DNA from: Methanolobus mangrovi
GTDB lineage: Archaea > Halobacteriota > Methanosarcinia > Methanosarcinales > Methanosarcinaceae
Direction: 5' to 3'
Length of the DNA stretch: 64,000 nt
Assembly (NCBI RefSeq): GCF_031312535.1
Contig: NZ_CP133594.1
Span: 1,364,001-1,428,000 of the forward strand
Below the pieces are notes generated by a model, which was not told the DNA's origin, made no database searches, and worked only from the letters and a program-made list of their open reading frames with translations. A program made the translations under genes and the position numbers. Position 1 is the first letter of the stretch. Every line of letters starts with the position of its first letter. Positions 44,581 to 52,533 of this stretch are shown piece by piece.

Positions 44581-45825
44581 ATGCCCCAGATTCCAAACGA
44601 ACACCCCACCCTCTGGATAAAGTCTGCAAAATCCCGAACGCTTCAGGGAAAGACCATTGTGCTTGCAGTCACAGGCAGCATTGCTGCTGTAAGGACAGTG
44701 GAACTTGCGCGGGAATTTATTCGCAGGGGAGCGGACGTACATGCAGTTATGAGCGAGGCTGCCGGCTGGATAATCAACCCCATGGCCCTGCATTACGCTA
44801 CAGGAAACGAGGTCATCACCAGCATAACCGGAAAAGTAGAGCATGTAGAGTTCTTTGGTAATCTCGGCAGGGCGGACCTATTATTAGTGGCACCTGCAAC
44901 AGCCAATACACTTGGAAAAATAGCAGCAGGGATTGATGACACACCTGTGACAACCTTCGCAACCACTGCCATCGGTGCGGGCAAGCCGGTGATGATAGTT
45001 CCTGCAATGCATGAGGATATGTATAATCATCCTGCTGTTCTGGAGAATATTGAGAAAATAAAAGGTTGGGGAATCAGCTTCATCGGACCCAGGATTGAAG
45101 AAGGCATAGCAAAGATAGCCGGAAATGATGATATAGTGCTCCAGGTAGAGAGAACTATCGGAAAAAAGACGCTCTGCGGAAAGAAGATACTTATCACAAG
45201 TGGGTCCACGGCAGAACCTATAGACCCCATACGTATCCTGACAAATCGGGCATCAGGGAAGACCGGAGTTGAACTGGCACTGGAAGCCTACCGCAGGGGT
45301 GCTGATGTCACCATCGTACACAGGAACAAACTTGGAGTTTCGGGCATCAATGAGATACATACTGAAACTGCTGCTCAGATGACAGATGCCGTACTTGATG
45401 AACTTGCAAAGGACTACGATGTACTCATAAGTTCTGCAGCCATTGCAGATTATACTATAGATGCAAACGAGCAGAAGATCAAATCAGGTGAAGGGCTTGA
45501 GCTTTCATTCAAACCTACACGCAAGCTCATAAAAGAAGCCAGGAAATCATATCCGCAGGTGAAGATAATCGGATTCAAGGCAGAAGCCGGGGTGGATACA
45601 GAAGAATTGCTCAGGAGAGCAAAGCAGACCCTTGAAACTTCCGGGCTTGACATGATAGTTGCCAACGAGGTCAGCAAGAGTGGAATGGGAACCAACAGCA
45701 ACAATATCACGATCATATACTCCGATATAAGAGAGAATCTTAATGTAGAAGGTTCCAAAAGCCTTATTTCAAATGTCCTTATGGATGAGATAACAGGACT
45801 GTTAGCAGCAAAGGACGAAGAATAG
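44581..45825 (+). CDS. coaBC: CoaBC, phosphopantothenoylcysteine synthetase/decarboxylase
   Basis: This 414-residue bifunctional enzyme joins cysteine to 4'-phosphopantothenate and decarboxylates the product on the way to CoA. The N-terminal half is a flavin decarboxylase domain (VLAVTGSIAAVRTVELAREF, APATANTLGKIA, VPAMHEDMYNHPAV). The C-terminal half is the synthetase, with TSGSTAEPIDPIRILTNRASGKTG and SSAAIADYT. The pantoate kinase gene abuts its stop codon, and phosphopantoate-beta-alanine ligase is two genes further, so this is a CoA biosynthesis cluster. Confidence 0.96.
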   Translation: MPQIPNEHPTLWIKSAKSRTLQGKTIVLAVTGSIAAVRTVELAREFIRRGADVHAVMSEAAGWIINPMALHYATGNEVITSITGKVEHVEFFGNLGRADLLLVAPATANTLGKIAAGIDDTPVTTFATTAIGAGKPVMIVPAMHEDMYNHPAVLENIEKIKGWGISFIGPRIEEGIAKIAGNDDIVLQVERTIGKKTLCGKKILITSGSTAEPIDPIRILTNRASGKTGVELALEAYRRGADVTIVHRNKLGVSGINEIHTETAAQMTDAVLDELAKDYDVLISSAAIADYTIDANEQKIKSGEGLELSFKPTRKLIKEARKSYPQVKIIGFKAEAGVDTEELLRRAKQTLETSGLDMIVANEVSKSGMGTNSNNITIIYSDIRENLNVEGSKSLISNVLMDEITGLLAAKDEE

Positions 45826-46719
45826 ATGCCATGTAGATCATGCAAAGAAATTATTGCGGCCAGGGCTTTTGCACCTGCCCATATTACCGGCTTTTTTCAG
45901 ATACATAACCATAATAACCCTATGAAAAAGGGCTCCACAGGATGCGGAGTGGTACTTGACGGAGGCGTTCATACCACCGTGACCATTGGCGAGGAGATAA
46001 CTAATACAGAGATATTCCTCAACAAAAACAAGGTCGTGGGTGATACCAGCCGAGCAGTTGTGGAAGCGATAACAGAGCTTCCTGTAAAGGTAGAAAGCAT
46101 ATCTGACATACCAATTGGGTGCGGATTCGGAGCATCAGGAGCCGGAGCACTGGGAACAGCTTATGCATTGAACTATGCCCTCGGACTTGACCTAACCGCA
46201 AGCAAGCTTAATGATATAGCACATGTAGCGGAAGTCGGCAATGGCAGTGGACTGGGAGATGTTACAGGACAGGCACATGGTGGGATCCTTATTAGAAAGA
46301 CACCGGGAGCACCATCTATTGCTTCGGTCGACTGCATACCTTCAAAAGAGAACGATGTTTACTGTGCGGTCCTTGGGGAATTGTCAACAAAATCAGTATT
46401 GAGTAATCCGGAGATGGTAAAGAACATCAATGCTGCCGGAAAAGAGGCCATGAAAAAACTAATGCAAAAGCCTTCTGTTGAGAACTTCATGACCTGCTCA
46501 AAGGAGTTTACCATGCAGGGCAAGCTTGCAAGCGAAAAGGTCCTGGATGCCATAGAAGCAGCAGATTCTATCGGAGTCACAGCATCTCAGGCAATGCTTG
46601 GAAATGCAGTGTTTTCAATGCCTTCACCATCAACAAACTATGAGCTTGAAGAGATTTTTTCAGAGTTTGGCACTGTACTCAAATTCAAGGTGATGACAGG
46701 TAGCATCAAAATTACCTGA
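45826..46719 (+). CDS. Pantoate kinase (GHMP superfamily)
   Basis: This 297-residue kinase phosphorylates pantoate, the archaeal alternative to pantothenate kinase. It has the GHMP glycine-rich ATP loop PIGCGFGASGAGALGTAYAL at about residues 97-116 and the conserved HVAEVGNGSGLGDVTGQAHGG. Its start, ATG 45826, directly follows the coaBC stop TAG. The product, 4-phosphopantoate, is then used by the ligase at 47762. Confidence 0.93.
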   Translation: MPCRSCKEIIAARAFAPAHITGFFQIHNHNNPMKKGSTGCGVVLDGGVHTTVTIGEEITNTEIFLNKNKVVGDTSRAVVEAITELPVKVESISDIPIGCGFGASGAGALGTAYALNYALGLDLTASKLNDIAHVAEVGNGSGLGDVTGQAHGGILIRKTPGAPSIASVDCIPSKENDVYCAVLGELSTKSVLSNPEMVKNINAAGKEAMKKLMQKPSVENFMTCSKEFTMQGKLASEKVLDAIEAADSIGVTASQAMLGNAVFSMPSPSTNYELEEIFSEFGTVLKFKVMTGSIKIT

Positions 46720-46794
46720 GTGAAAACATATTTAAGAATTCCATTTATACATGGAGAGAATTAAAAAGTTTTCAATTATTTGAGAGGTTAGAAC

Positions 46795-47739
46795 ATGGTT
46801 GTTGAAGGTGAATGGGAACCTGAGCCCCCCAGAAGGGCACCTGATTTCCCTATAAAGGAAATACCACCCATAATGGTTAAAGTATTCCGCTCTATTGCAG
46901 TTGTTTTTGTAATATTGATCATTTTTTCAGTAATGTTCGGTTCAATTTTTGTTTCTGTCGGAGCCGGAGAAGTAGGTGTTAAATTTAACCAGTTCGGTGG
47001 TGTGGAAGATGATGAACTCGGAGAGGGACTGCACATAGTCCCACCATGGGTCAGTGTGACCAAGTACTCGGTCAGAAGTGAAACATACACCATGAGTGGA
47101 GTTACCGATGAGGGCCAGATAGTAGGAGATGACCAGATCAAAGCCCTTACAGTGGAAGGGCTTACACTGGGACTGGATATCACCGTCAGATACAGAGTAA
47201 TACCTGATGAGGCCAGCAACGTACATCAGAATCTTGGAACTAACTATGCGGAAAAGATAATTCGCCCTACGATAAGATCATCCATACGTGAAGTAGTGTC
47301 CACAAAAACCGCTTTGCAGGTGTACGGCGAGGAAAGACAACTGGTTGCAGGCGAAATGCTGACCAATATCGACAATGCTCTGGGAAGCGATGGCATCATC
47401 GTGGAAGAAGTACTTGTGAGGAACGTTGTGTTACCAACAAGGGTCGCTGAGGCCATCGAGGCAAAACTCCAGGCTGACCAGGATGCCCAGAGGATGATAT
47501 TCGTAAAAGAAAAAGAGCAGCTGGAAGCAGAAAGGAAGATCATCGAGGCTAATGGTATTGCAAATGCAACCATCGCGAAGGCACATGGTGAAGCTGAAGC
47601 ACTTGGAATTATCAATGAACAACTGGCAAAGAATCCTAACCTCATAAATTACAAGTACATAGAAATGTTGCAGGGACAGGAAATACAGACTATGCTCGTC
47701 CCCACTGATCAGGGGATAATACTTGATGCCAGCAAATGA
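46795..47739 (+). CDS. Prohibitin/stomatin (SPFH) family membrane protein
   Basis: This 314-residue protein has a short cytoplasmic start, one membrane helix at about residues 31-53 (FRSIAVVFVILIIFSVMFGS) and an SPFH domain (VGAGEVGVKFNQFGGVE onward) ending in a long charged helical stretch rich in Ala, Gln and Glu. SPFH proteins form large membrane-associated rings that organise membrane proteins or control proteases. The gene sits between pantoate kinase and the phosphopantoate ligase in the same direction, perhaps by operon inclusion rather than shared function. Confidence 0.92.
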   Translation: MVVEGEWEPEPPRRAPDFPIKEIPPIMVKVFRSIAVVFVILIIFSVMFGSIFVSVGAGEVGVKFNQFGGVEDDELGEGLHIVPPWVSVTKYSVRSETYTMSGVTDEGQIVGDDQIKALTVEGLTLGLDITVRYRVIPDEASNVHQNLGTNYAEKIIRPTIRSSIREVVSTKTALQVYGEERQLVAGEMLTNIDNALGSDGIIVEEVLVRNVVLPTRVAEAIEAKLQADQDAQRMIFVKEKEQLEAERKIIEANGIANATIAKAHGEAEALGIINEQLAKNPNLINYKYIEMLQGQEIQTMLVPTDQGIILDASK

Positions 47740-47761
47740 ACATAAGGAGAAAACGGACTGA

Positions 47762-48532
47762 ATGACAGGAATTACGAAAGACCACCCCAGATATGAATCC
47801 CTCATCACAAGGGAAAAGATAGTAGAAGGAGTAAATATGGGCATTACCAGCAAGCAAGGACTGGTTGCCCAGGGTCGTGGCGAAGCCTTTGACTATATAT
47901 TAGGGGAGAAGACAATCGAATCTGCAGCGATTGCCGAAAGAGCGGCAGTCGCCTACATACTTCTTGCAAAGAACCCCATTATATCCGTGAACGGAAATAC
48001 GGGGGCACTTGTACCTGACCAGCTAGTGTCACTTGCTGACATCACAGGTGCAAGACTTGAAGTGAACCTTTTCCACAGAAGTGATGCAAGGGTGCATAAG
48101 ATAACAGAACACCTGAAGGCACATGGTGCAGGTGTCGTTCTTGGTGGCAAGGGCGATAAGAGACTTGACCTTTCGCATGACAGGGCAATTGTTGATGAGG
48201 AGGGTATTTTCAGTGCAGATGTTGTGCTGGTGCCACTTGAAGACGGAGACCGTTGCCAGAAGCTTGTGGAAATGGGAAAGACCGTTATTACGATCGACCT
48301 CAACCCTCTTTCCAGAACATCACTTACATCCACTGTCACTATTGTTGACAATGTCACCAGGGCACTCAACAATATGATCCAGTTCACAAAGGATATGAAA
48401 GGCGGGAGTAAAGACTCGCTTCAGGCTGTTATTGATGCTTATGACAATGACAGGGTCATATCAGATGCCCTGTATTCCATGCAGGAACACCTGAAAAACA
48501 AAGCAGAAGAGAAAGGAATTACATGGATCTGA
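47762..48532 (+). CDS. 4-Phosphopantoate-beta-alanine ligase (archaeal phosphopantothenate synthetase)
   Basis: This 256-residue enzyme, formerly DUF137, condenses 4-phosphopantoate with beta-alanine using ATP. The opening DHPRYESLITREKIVEGVNMGITSKQGL-type block, VNGNTGALVP and NLFHRSDARVHKI are family marks, as is the nucleotide-binding GDRCQKLVEMGKTVITIDLNPLSRTS. It completes, with pantoate kinase and CoaBC, the archaeal route from pantoate to phosphopantetheine. The 3' end overlaps the HD-domain gene by ten bases. Confidence 0.94.
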   Translation: MTGITKDHPRYESLITREKIVEGVNMGITSKQGLVAQGRGEAFDYILGEKTIESAAIAERAAVAYILLAKNPIISVNGNTGALVPDQLVSLADITGARLEVNLFHRSDARVHKITEHLKAHGAGVVLGGKGDKRLDLSHDRAIVDEEGIFSADVVLVPLEDGDRCQKLVEMGKTVITIDLNPLSRTSLTSTVTIVDNVTRALNNMIQFTKDMKGGSKDSLQAVIDAYDNDRVISDALYSMQEHLKNKAEEKGITWI

Positions 48533-49155
48533 TAGAGACCACGCGCCAGTTTGTTGCCGAAATCCTTGCAGATGAACCAAGCACCCATGATATGTCGCAT
48601 ATTGAGCGTGTTGAGAACACCTGTATGAATATACACAAAAAGGAAGGTGGCGACCTGCAGGTCCTTCGTCTTGCAGCCCTGCTCCATGATGTGGGTATTG
48701 TAAGAGAGCACAAAGAAGGCGGAAATCATGCGCAGTACAGTGCGGAGATTGCAACTGAATTCCTCAGGGAGAACGGAGCAGAGGCAGAACTTATCGATCA
48801 TGTGGCATCATGCATCCTTACCCATCGTTTCAGCCGGGGAATGCAGGCACAGACCATCGAGGCTAAGATCCTTCAGGATGCCGACAGGATAGATGCACTG
48901 GGTTCCGTGGGAATTTTCCGCTCACTCGTTTCAATGGGTGCTTTAAGGGCACTGAAACAGACCATTGGAACTGTGAAGGAAACCTCCATGAATGCTTACG
49001 CAGAAGACCCGTTCGATGGTTTCTACGATTATATGGAGAGGAAACCTTTCAAGATTATGGAAAGGCTGAACACAGAGACTGCAAAGGAAATTGCAGACCA
49101 GAGACTGGCAATAATGCGAATATATCTTGAGCAACTAAAGCAAGAAACGTTATAG
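48523..49155 (+). CDS. HD-domain phosphohydrolase
   Basis: This 210-residue protein is a single HD domain. Metal-binding residues are in THDMSHIERVENTC, ALLHDVGIV and LQDADRIDALGSVG. The closest free-standing relatives are metal-dependent phosphohydrolases of unknown substrate, sometimes acting on nucleotides. It overlaps the end of the phosphopantoate ligase gene and precedes the deoxyadenosine deaminase, so a role in nucleotide or cofactor recycling is possible. Confidence 0.9.
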   Translation: MDLIETTRQFVAEILADEPSTHDMSHIERVENTCMNIHKKEGGDLQVLRLAALLHDVGIVREHKEGGNHAQYSAEIATEFLRENGAEAELIDHVASCILTHRFSRGMQAQTIEAKILQDADRIDALGSVGIFRSLVSMGALRALKQTIGTVKETSMNAYAEDPFDGFYDYMERKPFKIMERLNTETAKEIADQRLAIMRIYLEQLKQETL

Positions 49156-49165
49156 GAGAGAGATT

Positions 49166-50464
49166 ATGGCCGATATGATAATCAAAAATGCTTATATCCT
49201 CACAATGGACCCGTCCGTAGGAGACATAGAGAACGGAGTGGTGGTCATTGAGAATGGAATGATCAAAGAGATAGGAACTTCCACGCAGTGCAGCGCAGAG
49301 AAGGTTATCGATGCAAAAGGTTCAGTCCTTATGCCCGGACTTATAAACACCCACTGCCACGCAGGAATGACCATTTTCAGAGGCTATGCCGATGATATGC
49401 AGTTACAGGACTGGCTTGAGAATCATATATGGCCTGCTGAAGCACAACTTACAGACGAGGACATCTATGCAGGTACAAGGCTTGCATGTCTTGAAATGAT
49501 ACGCTCTGGAACTATCGCTTTTGCAGACATGTACATACATGAGAATAAGGTTGCTCAGGCCGTAGATGAAGCTGGCATCCGTGCTGCACTTTCCTATGGC
49601 ATGATAGACTTTGGCGATAAGGAAAAGGCAGACAAGGAACTGAAAGAAGGCAGTGCTTTTGTCAAAGAGTGGAACGGAAAAGCAGATGGCAGGATAGATA
49701 CCATGTATGGCCCACACGCACCTAATACATGTTCCAGAGATTTCCTTATCAGGGTTAAAGAGCAGGCTGTAAAGGATAATGTGAAGATACATATCCATGT
49801 CCTTGAAACCGAAGCAGAACTCAACTATATGAAAGAGAACTTTGGTATGTGCTCCATACACTTCCTCAAGGATATTGATTTCTGGGGACCGGATATTCTT
49901 GCTGCGCATTGTGTATGGCTTTCTGACGGCGATATCAAGATACTTGCAGAATATGGCGTCAACATTTCACACAACCCGAACAGCAACATGAAGCTGGCAT
50001 CAGGAATATGCCCTGTTTCCAAACTGCTGGACAACGGAGCTAACGTCTGCATCGGAACAGATGGCTGTGCTTCCAATAACAACCTTGACATGTTCGAGGA
50101 AATGAGAATGGCAGCTCTTTTGCAAAAGGTCAGTACAATGGACCCCACAGTGCTTCCTGCACGCAAGGTGCTAGAGATGGCAACCATTAACGGTGCAAAG
50201 GCACTTGGCATTAAAAGCGGAATGCTGAAGGAAGGATACAACGCCGATATGATCATAGTTGATATGAATAAGGCACACCTGACACCCGTCTATGATGTTG
50301 CATCACATCTTGTTTACGCTGCCAGCGGCAAGGATGTGGAGACGACCATTGTGAATGGCAAGGTACTTATGGAAGAGGGTAAAGTCCTTTCACTGGATGA
50401 GCAGGAAGTAATAGACATTGCTATTCAGAGGTCAAAAGACCTTATATTGAAGATCAATAATTGA
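49166..50464 (+). CDS. dadD: DadD-type amidohydrolase: 5'-deoxyadenosine/SAH/MTA deaminase
   Basis: This 432-residue zinc amidohydrolase has the metal motif NTHCHAGMTIFRG at about residues 57-69, HIHVLETEAE, AAHCVWLSDGD and GTDGCASNNNLDMFEE. In Methanocaldococcus the homologous enzyme deaminates 5'-deoxyadenosine, S-adenosylhomocysteine and methylthioadenosine, by-products of radical-SAM and SAM methylation reactions. The next gene is an S-adenosylhomocysteinase-like enzyme, so the pair likely makes and then splits S-inosylhomocysteine. Methylotrophic methanogenesis does not consume SAM, but cofactor and RNA methylation and radical SAM enzymes do. Confidence 0.92.
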   Translation: MADMIIKNAYILTMDPSVGDIENGVVVIENGMIKEIGTSTQCSAEKVIDAKGSVLMPGLINTHCHAGMTIFRGYADDMQLQDWLENHIWPAEAQLTDEDIYAGTRLACLEMIRSGTIAFADMYIHENKVAQAVDEAGIRAALSYGMIDFGDKEKADKELKEGSAFVKEWNGKADGRIDTMYGPHAPNTCSRDFLIRVKEQAVKDNVKIHIHVLETEAELNYMKENFGMCSIHFLKDIDFWGPDILAAHCVWLSDGDIKILAEYGVNISHNPNSNMKLASGICPVSKLLDNGANVCIGTDGCASNNNLDMFEEMRMAALLQKVSTMDPTVLPARKVLEMATINGAKALGIKSGMLKEGYNADMIIVDMNKAHLTPVYDVASHLVYAASGKDVETTIVNGKVLMEEGKVLSLDEQEVIDIAIQRSKDLILKINN

Positions 50465-50516
50465 TACAGACTACCATATACAGATTATCTTATTAGAATA
50501 AAATTGGAGAATTTAG

Positions 50517-51752
50517 ATGAGCGATACTGAAATGATAGAATCCGGAAACATGAAGATTGACTGGGTTCTTAACCATATGCCTGTTCTCAATATAATCAGG
50601 GAACAGTTCGAAAAAGATAAACCACTTGCAGGTCACAGAGTTGGTATGGCCCTGCACGTAGAGGCCAAGACGGCCGCCCTGGTGGAAACATTGGCTATTG
50701 GCGGAGCAGAGGTAGCTATTGCAGGCTGCAATCCATTAAGCACACAAGATGACGTTTCTCTTGCACTTCACCAGAAGAATAACATCCAGTGCTTTGCAAA
50801 GTATGACTGCTGCACCGAGGAATACTATGAAGCCATTGACAAGGTCCTCGACTTCAAACCTGACATCACCATAGATGATGGAGCAGACCTCATTTTCAAG
50901 CTTCACACAGAACGCACTGATCTTTTACCAATGATCCTTGGTGGCTGTGAGGAAACAACAACAGGCATTCACAGGCTCAAATCCATGGAACGCGATGGTG
51001 CATTGAAAATGCCAGTCATTGCTGTAAACGATGCAATGACAAAGTTCCTATTCGACAACCGCTACGGTACCGGACAGTCAGCATGGGACGGTATAATGAG
51101 AACAACCAACCTCCTTGTAGCTGGTAAGAACGTTGTCATTGGCGGATACGGCTGGTGTGGTAAAGGTGCTGCAATGCGCGCAAGCGGACTTGGTGCAAAT
51201 GTCATTGTCACCGAGATAGACCCGATAAGGGCACTTGAAGCACGTATGGATGGAAATCAGGTCATGCCAATGAGAGAGGCTGCAAAGATAGGAGACATAT
51301 TCCTCACAACCACAGGTAACAAGGATATACTGAAAAGAGAAGACTTTGAGGTTATCAAAGACGGAGCAATACTTGCAAATGCAGGCCACTTCAACGTAGA
51401 GATCAACCTTGAAGACCTGAAATCCATGGCAAGCTCTGTAAAGACAGTCAGGAACAACATCAAAGAATACACCCTCAAAGACAGGCGTGTCTTTGTACTT
51501 GCAGACGGAAGGCTTGTGAACCTTGCCGCTGGTGACGGACATCCTGCAGAGGTAATGGATATGAGCTTTGCAAACCAGGCACTATGTGTAAGGTATATTG
51601 CAGAGAACAAGCTGGCAAACGGAGTTCATCCGGTACCCCTTGAATTGGATATAGGAGTTGCAGAGATGAAACTCAAATCCATGGGCATCAGCATTGATAA
51701 ATTGTCAGAGGAACAAACAGCATATATGGATGGCTGGGAATGCGGGACGTAA
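50517..51752 (+). CDS. ahcY: S-adenosylhomocysteinase-family protein (probable S-inosylhomocysteine hydrolase)
   Basis: This 411-residue NAD-dependent enzyme belongs to the AhcY family. The NAD-binding loop VIGGYGWCGKG, the segment NDAMTKFLFDNRYGTGQSAWDG and LADGRLVNLAAGDGHPAEVMD are typical. In methanogens the family member next to DadD hydrolyses S-inosylhomocysteine to inosine and homocysteine rather than acting on SAH directly; the adjacency here suggests the same. It ends at TAA 51752 within a terminator stem. Confidence 0.93.
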   Translation: MSDTEMIESGNMKIDWVLNHMPVLNIIREQFEKDKPLAGHRVGMALHVEAKTAALVETLAIGGAEVAIAGCNPLSTQDDVSLALHQKNNIQCFAKYDCCTEEYYEAIDKVLDFKPDITIDDGADLIFKLHTERTDLLPMILGGCEETTTGIHRLKSMERDGALKMPVIAVNDAMTKFLFDNRYGTGQSAWDGIMRTTNLLVAGKNVVIGGYGWCGKGAAMRASGLGANVIVTEIDPIRALEARMDGNQVMPMREAAKIGDIFLTTTGNKDILKREDFEVIKDGAILANAGHFNVEINLEDLKSMASSVKTVRNNIKEYTLKDRRVFVLADGRLVNLAAGDGHPAEVMDMSFANQALCVRYIAENKLANGVHPVPLELDIGVAEMKLKSMGISIDKLSEEQTAYMDGWECGT

Positions 51753-51767
51753 GTCCCTTCTTTTTTT
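51744..51767 (+). terminator. Intrinsic terminator overlapping the ahcY stop codon
   Basis: GGGAC (51744-51748) pairs with GTCCC (51753-51757) around a GTAA loop that includes the stop codon TAA, followed by TTCTTTTTTT. It ends the CoA/SAM-recycling run of genes. Confidence 0.75.
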
Positions 51768-52085
51768 AAAATAAATAGTTTATCAGTTGCTACACCGAAA
51801 ATACATTTTTTAAGCGGAGGTTACAGCCCCGTTGAGGGAGAAATCAGTAGGAACTGCACTGCACTTTGTAAAAAGTGAGAATAATAGCATATAAACCTTC
51901 TGTTTTTGATTTTAATTACAAATACATCCATAAAAAACATATAAGTAATATTAGTTCATTTTAGAGTATTGTAGTTCGAACGCGTGGAACAACACGAAAG
52001 CATTATATACCATAAGTGCTTTTATCCCCCGCTACACCGAAGTCGATGAACGTGAAGCAGCCTCAGCAAATCCACCCAACAAAGT
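51768..52085 (+). other. Non-coding region upstream of tRNA-Lys
   Basis: No protein gene is visible. An 11-base sequence GCTACACCGAA occurs at 51789-51799 and again at 52031-52041, the second about where tRNA transcription should start. Between them is a G/C-richer patch (around 51814-51842) in AT-rich DNA that might be a small RNA, but I cannot assign it. The tRNA promoter occupies 52000-52012. Confidence 0.4.
52001..52010 (+). promoter_or_regulatory. TATA box of the tRNA-Lys/RNAP transcript
   Basis: CATTATATAC matches the archaeal TATA consensus with a purine-rich BRE-like ACGAAAG before it. Start of transcription is predicted near 52031, about 55 bases ahead of the tRNA. Confidence 0.7.
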
Positions 52086-52162
52086 GGGCTCGTAGCTCAG
52101 TCAGGCAGAGCGTCTGGCTTTTAACCAGACGGCCTAGGGTTCAAATCCCTACGAGCCCGCCA
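52086..52162 (+). tRNA. tRNA-Lys (anticodon TTT)
   Basis: Acceptor stem GGGCTCG (52086-52092) pairs with CGAGCCC (52152-52158), with discriminator G at 52159 and an encoded CCA at 52160-52162. The anticodon stem TCTGG/CCAGA holds the loop CTTTTAA, giving anticodon TTT at 52120-52122. The T-loop is GG-TTCAAAT-CC. There is no intron. The leader and trailer are complementary (52080-52085 with 52164-52169, and 52047-52056 with 52180-52189). rpoH begins about 50 bases downstream with no promoter in between, so this tRNA is probably cut from the RNAP transcript. Confidence 0.97.
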
Positions 52163-52213
52163 CACTTTGCACAAGAGTGTTCACGTTCACATTTTTGAGG
52201 GAGGAGTAATATA

Positions 52214-52450
52214 TTGAGAAAATTTAGCCTGCTTGACCACCAGTTAATCCCGAAACATGAGATTTTATCGGAAGATGAACTTAAATCTGTTTTAAAGCAA
52301 TATGCTATTGATAAGGAGCAGCTGCCTAAAATAAAGGTTGTTGATCCGGTCATACAGGAAGTAGGGGCACAGGTTGGGGAAGTCGTTAAGATTACCCGTA
52401 ACAGCCAGACTGCCGGCGAAGCATTTTACTATCGACTTGTTATCGCTTGA
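52214..52450 (+). CDS. rpoH: RNA polymerase subunit H (Rpo5)
   Basis: This 78-residue protein is archaeal Rpo5, homologous to the C-terminal domain of eukaryotic RPB5. The segment LLDHQLIPKHEILSEDEL and the final VKITRNSQTAGEAFYYRLV are diagnostic. The start is TTG 52214 with GGGAGGAGT about seven bases upstream. It opens the RNAP H-B''-B'-A'-A'' order conserved in euryarchaea. Confidence 0.96.
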   Translation: MRKFSLLDHQLIPKHEILSEDELKSVLKQYAIDKEQLPKIKVVDPVIQEVGAQVGEVVKITRNSQTAGEAFYYRLVIA

Positions 52451-52460
52451 AGAAGCGAAT

Positions 52461-52491
52461 CCCACATTTGTCATTTGACATGGGCTTTTTT
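52461..52491 (+). terminator. Attenuator-like terminator between rpoH and rpoB''
   Basis: CCCA (52461-52464) pairs with TGGG (52481-52484) outside a TGTCA/TGACA stem (52469-52473, 52476-52480) and is followed by CTTTTTT (52485-52491). It would end some transcripts before rpoB''. A smaller CGCTT/AAGCG stem precedes it. Confidence 0.6.
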
Positions 52492-52533
52492 ACAATTTTA
52501 CGATAATATAAATCATATAAAGAAGGTGCTATC

